A DNA stretch of 64,000 bases from Bacillus sp. EB106-08-02-XG196 (GTDB lineage Bacteria; Bacillota; Bacilli; Bacillales; Cytobacillaceae). Made by a program: the position numbers and the translations under genes. The stretch covers positions 219,773 through 283,772 of the forward strand of contig NZ_JABWSY010000008.1 of NCBI RefSeq assembly GCF_013396335.1, in the 5' to 3' direction. Every line of letters starts with the position of its first letter. Within the stretch, counting starts at the first letter, position 1. The notes beneath the pieces are model-generated. The model was not told where the DNA came from, did no database searches, and was given only the letters and a program-made list of their open reading frames with translations. Shown here in pieces: positions 62,463-64,000 of this stretch.

Positions 62463-63773
62463 ATGATTAAACTTGGTGTAATCACCGCGCACCATTCTAT
62501 TTTTGAAATTAAACAGATTGAACCGCTTATTCAAGATCAATGTGAGTTAACATTTATCCCATATCGTTTAATTGGCGAGATTCAAGAGCTGTATGAGCGC
62601 AATCATCTATTTTATGATGGAATTCTTTTTAGCGGGGCTTTAGGTTATAATATTTTGCAACAAAAATTTACCGAATTTACTACCCCTACCTATTTCTTAG
62701 ATATTCCTGAAGGGGATTTTTATAAACGCTTGTTTTCTATTAGTAATTCTAATAAAAATTTAAACTTTGCTCGAGTTTGTATGGATTTAATAAGTGAAGA
62801 AAATAATTATATGGGGCTAAAAGGAGTGCTAAAGGAAGAAGAATTTCCTTTTTGTTTGCAATTGGAATATACAACAGCTCTTTACGAACGTGCGTTTCAG
62901 CAACATTTGTCATTATGGAATCAAGGAAAGATTGATTTAGTTATTACTCGTATAAGTAATATTGTAAATCTATTGAATCAGGCAGGCATACCAAACATTT
63001 TTATCTTTCCTTCCAAAGAGTCAATGTTAGAACAGGTGAAACATATTATTAATGAATTGCAAATTTCTAATTTGTTAGAGAATCAAGGGGCAATCGGTGT
63101 GGTTACAATTAAGGGACAAGAAAATATGTCTGACCTTGAGCTCAAACAAATCATGCTTCATAAAGCACTTTTAGAATTTAACGAAAAAGAAAATGTTTTG
63201 TCTGTTATTCAGAGAAAGCATGCAAGTTTTGAAATTATCACCTCCCAGTCAGACTTAAAAACATTGACGAACGACTTTACTACCTGTTCAGTCCTTCAGT
63301 ATCTGAACGAAACACTCCCCTTTCATGTGAATATAGGGTGGGGAATCGGAACAACATTCTACCAAGCTAAGATGTCTGCTCAAACGGCAAATAATCAAGC
63401 TAAATCCATGGATTTACCATGTGCCTATGTGATTACTGCAAACGAGGAGGTAATTGGTCCATTAGGAGATGATACCTGTCTGCACTTTACGAATAAGGTT
63501 GACCCACAATTACAAAAATTAAGTGAAACATTAAGTGTTTCGATTCTTCAAATCAAAAAAATCATGGCTTTGATTTCCAAGCTGAAGACAAATGAACTTA
63601 CAGCGGAAGATTTGGCTTATCAACTAGGACTTACCTTACGTCAGGCTAACCGGATTTTAAATAAATTAGAGGATAAAGGTGCTGCCAAGATATCATACAG
63701 AAAACAGGAAAAACTTAGAGGAAGACCTAAAAAGATTTACAAGATAGACTTTACAGAGGTATCTATCTCATAA
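62463..63773 (+). CDS. Three-part transcriptional regulator B, paralogue of A
   Basis: A 436-residue protein with the same plan as the one at 57180: N-terminal sensor (IKLGVITAHHSIFEI, YDGILFSGALGYN), middle region with the degenerate cyclase-like segment (NIGWGIGTTFYQAKMSAQTANNQAK) followed by VIGPLG, and a winged helix ending in RGRPKKIYKIDF. It is divergent from the MFS/AbgB operon with a half-site cluster between. The ATG at 62463 aligns with the start of regulator A; upstream in-frame codons are not supported. It likely senses the substrate or product of that operon. Confidence 0.75.
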   Translation: MIKLGVITAHHSIFEIKQIEPLIQDQCELTFIPYRLIGEIQELYERNHLFYDGILFSGALGYNILQQKFTEFTTPTYFLDIPEGDFYKRLFSISNSNKNLNFARVCMDLISEENNYMGLKGVLKEEEFPFCLQLEYTTALYERAFQQHLSLWNQGKIDLVITRISNIVNLLNQAGIPNIFIFPSKESMLEQVKHIINELQISNLLENQGAIGVVTIKGQENMSDLELKQIMLHKALLEFNEKENVLSVIQRKHASFEIITSQSDLKTLTNDFTTCSVLQYLNETLPFHVNIGWGIGTTFYQAKMSAQTANNQAKSMDLPCAYVITANEEVIGPLGDDTCLHFTNKVDPQLQKLSETLSVSILQIKKIMALISKLKTNELTAEDLAYQLGLTLRQANRILNKLEDKGAAKISYRKQEKLRGRPKKIYKIDFTEVSIS

Positions 63774-63847
63774 AAAGTACTTATTATTGTAGCTTTGAAA
63801 TAAAGATTAAAAGTATTGTTTGAACTTACACATACGGCAATTAAAAA

Positions 63848-63891
63848 GAATCCATTTTGAAAAAAGATTGATCAAAATGGATTCCTCTTTT
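63848..63891 (+). terminator. Terminator of regulator B
   Basis: GAATCCATTTTGA / TCAAAATGGATTC followed by CTCTTTTTGG. Confidence 0.8.
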
Positions 63892-64000
63892 TGGATTTGA
63901 ATTAAAAGGGGTCCTTTTCTTCCGTCGTTTCGCTTTTTGTCCGTTTTTTTCTACCTGTTCAAACATAACCTCTATATTGGCTAAAAGAGCCTCACCTCCT

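Noticed and set aside
63841..64000. Minus-strand frame entering from the right edge
   Set aside because: Contains the terminator of regulator B within it and shows no recognisable family; the edge prevents a decision.

Overview
The window looks like a chromosomal segment of a low-GC, endospore-former-type Bacillota (family Bacillaceae, perhaps Neobacillus, Cytobacillus or a relative; the sequence alone does not settle the genus). The evidence is strong AGGAGG-type ribosome binding sites, many TTG and GTG starts, a ComK homologue, an FbpB-like small basic protein, ykoEDC/tenA genes behind a TPP riboswitch, and YesM/YesN two-component systems. No rRNA or tRNA genes were seen.

Layout: 0-7.7 kb holds c-di-GMP proteins (PAS-GGDEF, HD-GYP), a LysM-NlpC/P60 wall hydrolase, a NERD protein, an AraC-type regulator, a PAS protein behind a textbook FNR site, and a LacX-like mutarotase. 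7.8-9.4 kb holds a dispersed element, a 276-bp MITE with 8-bp target duplication, and a RidA protein. 9.4-17.7 kb is a D-xylose unit: xylFGH plus a membrane-anchored binding protein, histidine kinase and YesN regulator, resembling the clostridial XylFII-LytS-YesN system. 18.2-23.5 kb encodes a secreted subtilase, a GH18 hydrolase (both with CWB2 repeats) and a lipoprotein. 24.3-27.2 kb is the anaerobic ribonucleotide reductase operon nrdDG with a promoter, two NrdR-like boxes and a cobalamin riboswitch. 28.0-30.9 kb is an orphan phage-type replication module. 32.0-43.5 kb is a carbohydrate operon with two ABC importers lacking an ATPase, an oxidoreductase, a mutarotase and a YesMN pair. 44.4-49.5 kb has a small sigma factor, ComK, an XRE regulator, a RAYT transposase abutting a broken yifB/comM, a likely type I toxin-antitoxin locus and a LysM/SH3 protein. 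49.6-54.1 kb has an IS3 relic and the thiamine-precursor operon tenA-ykoEDC. 54.4-63.8 kb contains two modules, each pairing an M20 hydrolase and a transporter with a member of one paralogous regulator family.

The distinctive feature is non-coding architecture. A ~350-470 bp element carrying two near-identical 18-bp palindromes ~172 bp apart occurs five times (plus two decayed remnants), always in the same orientation and always at the junctions between functional cassettes. 52-bp tandem arrays in both orientations, REP-like accgtccc palindromes and a MITE decorate the same junctions. Two cassettes (xylose and nrdDG) are bracketed by direct copies of composite repeats, which suggests repeat-mediated gain, loss or rearrangement. 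The most interesting candidates for new biology are the paired regulator/M20/transporter modules, the punctuating element, the unlisted small toxin-like gene with convergent antisense RNA, and the stacked NrdR plus B12 control of nrdDG.
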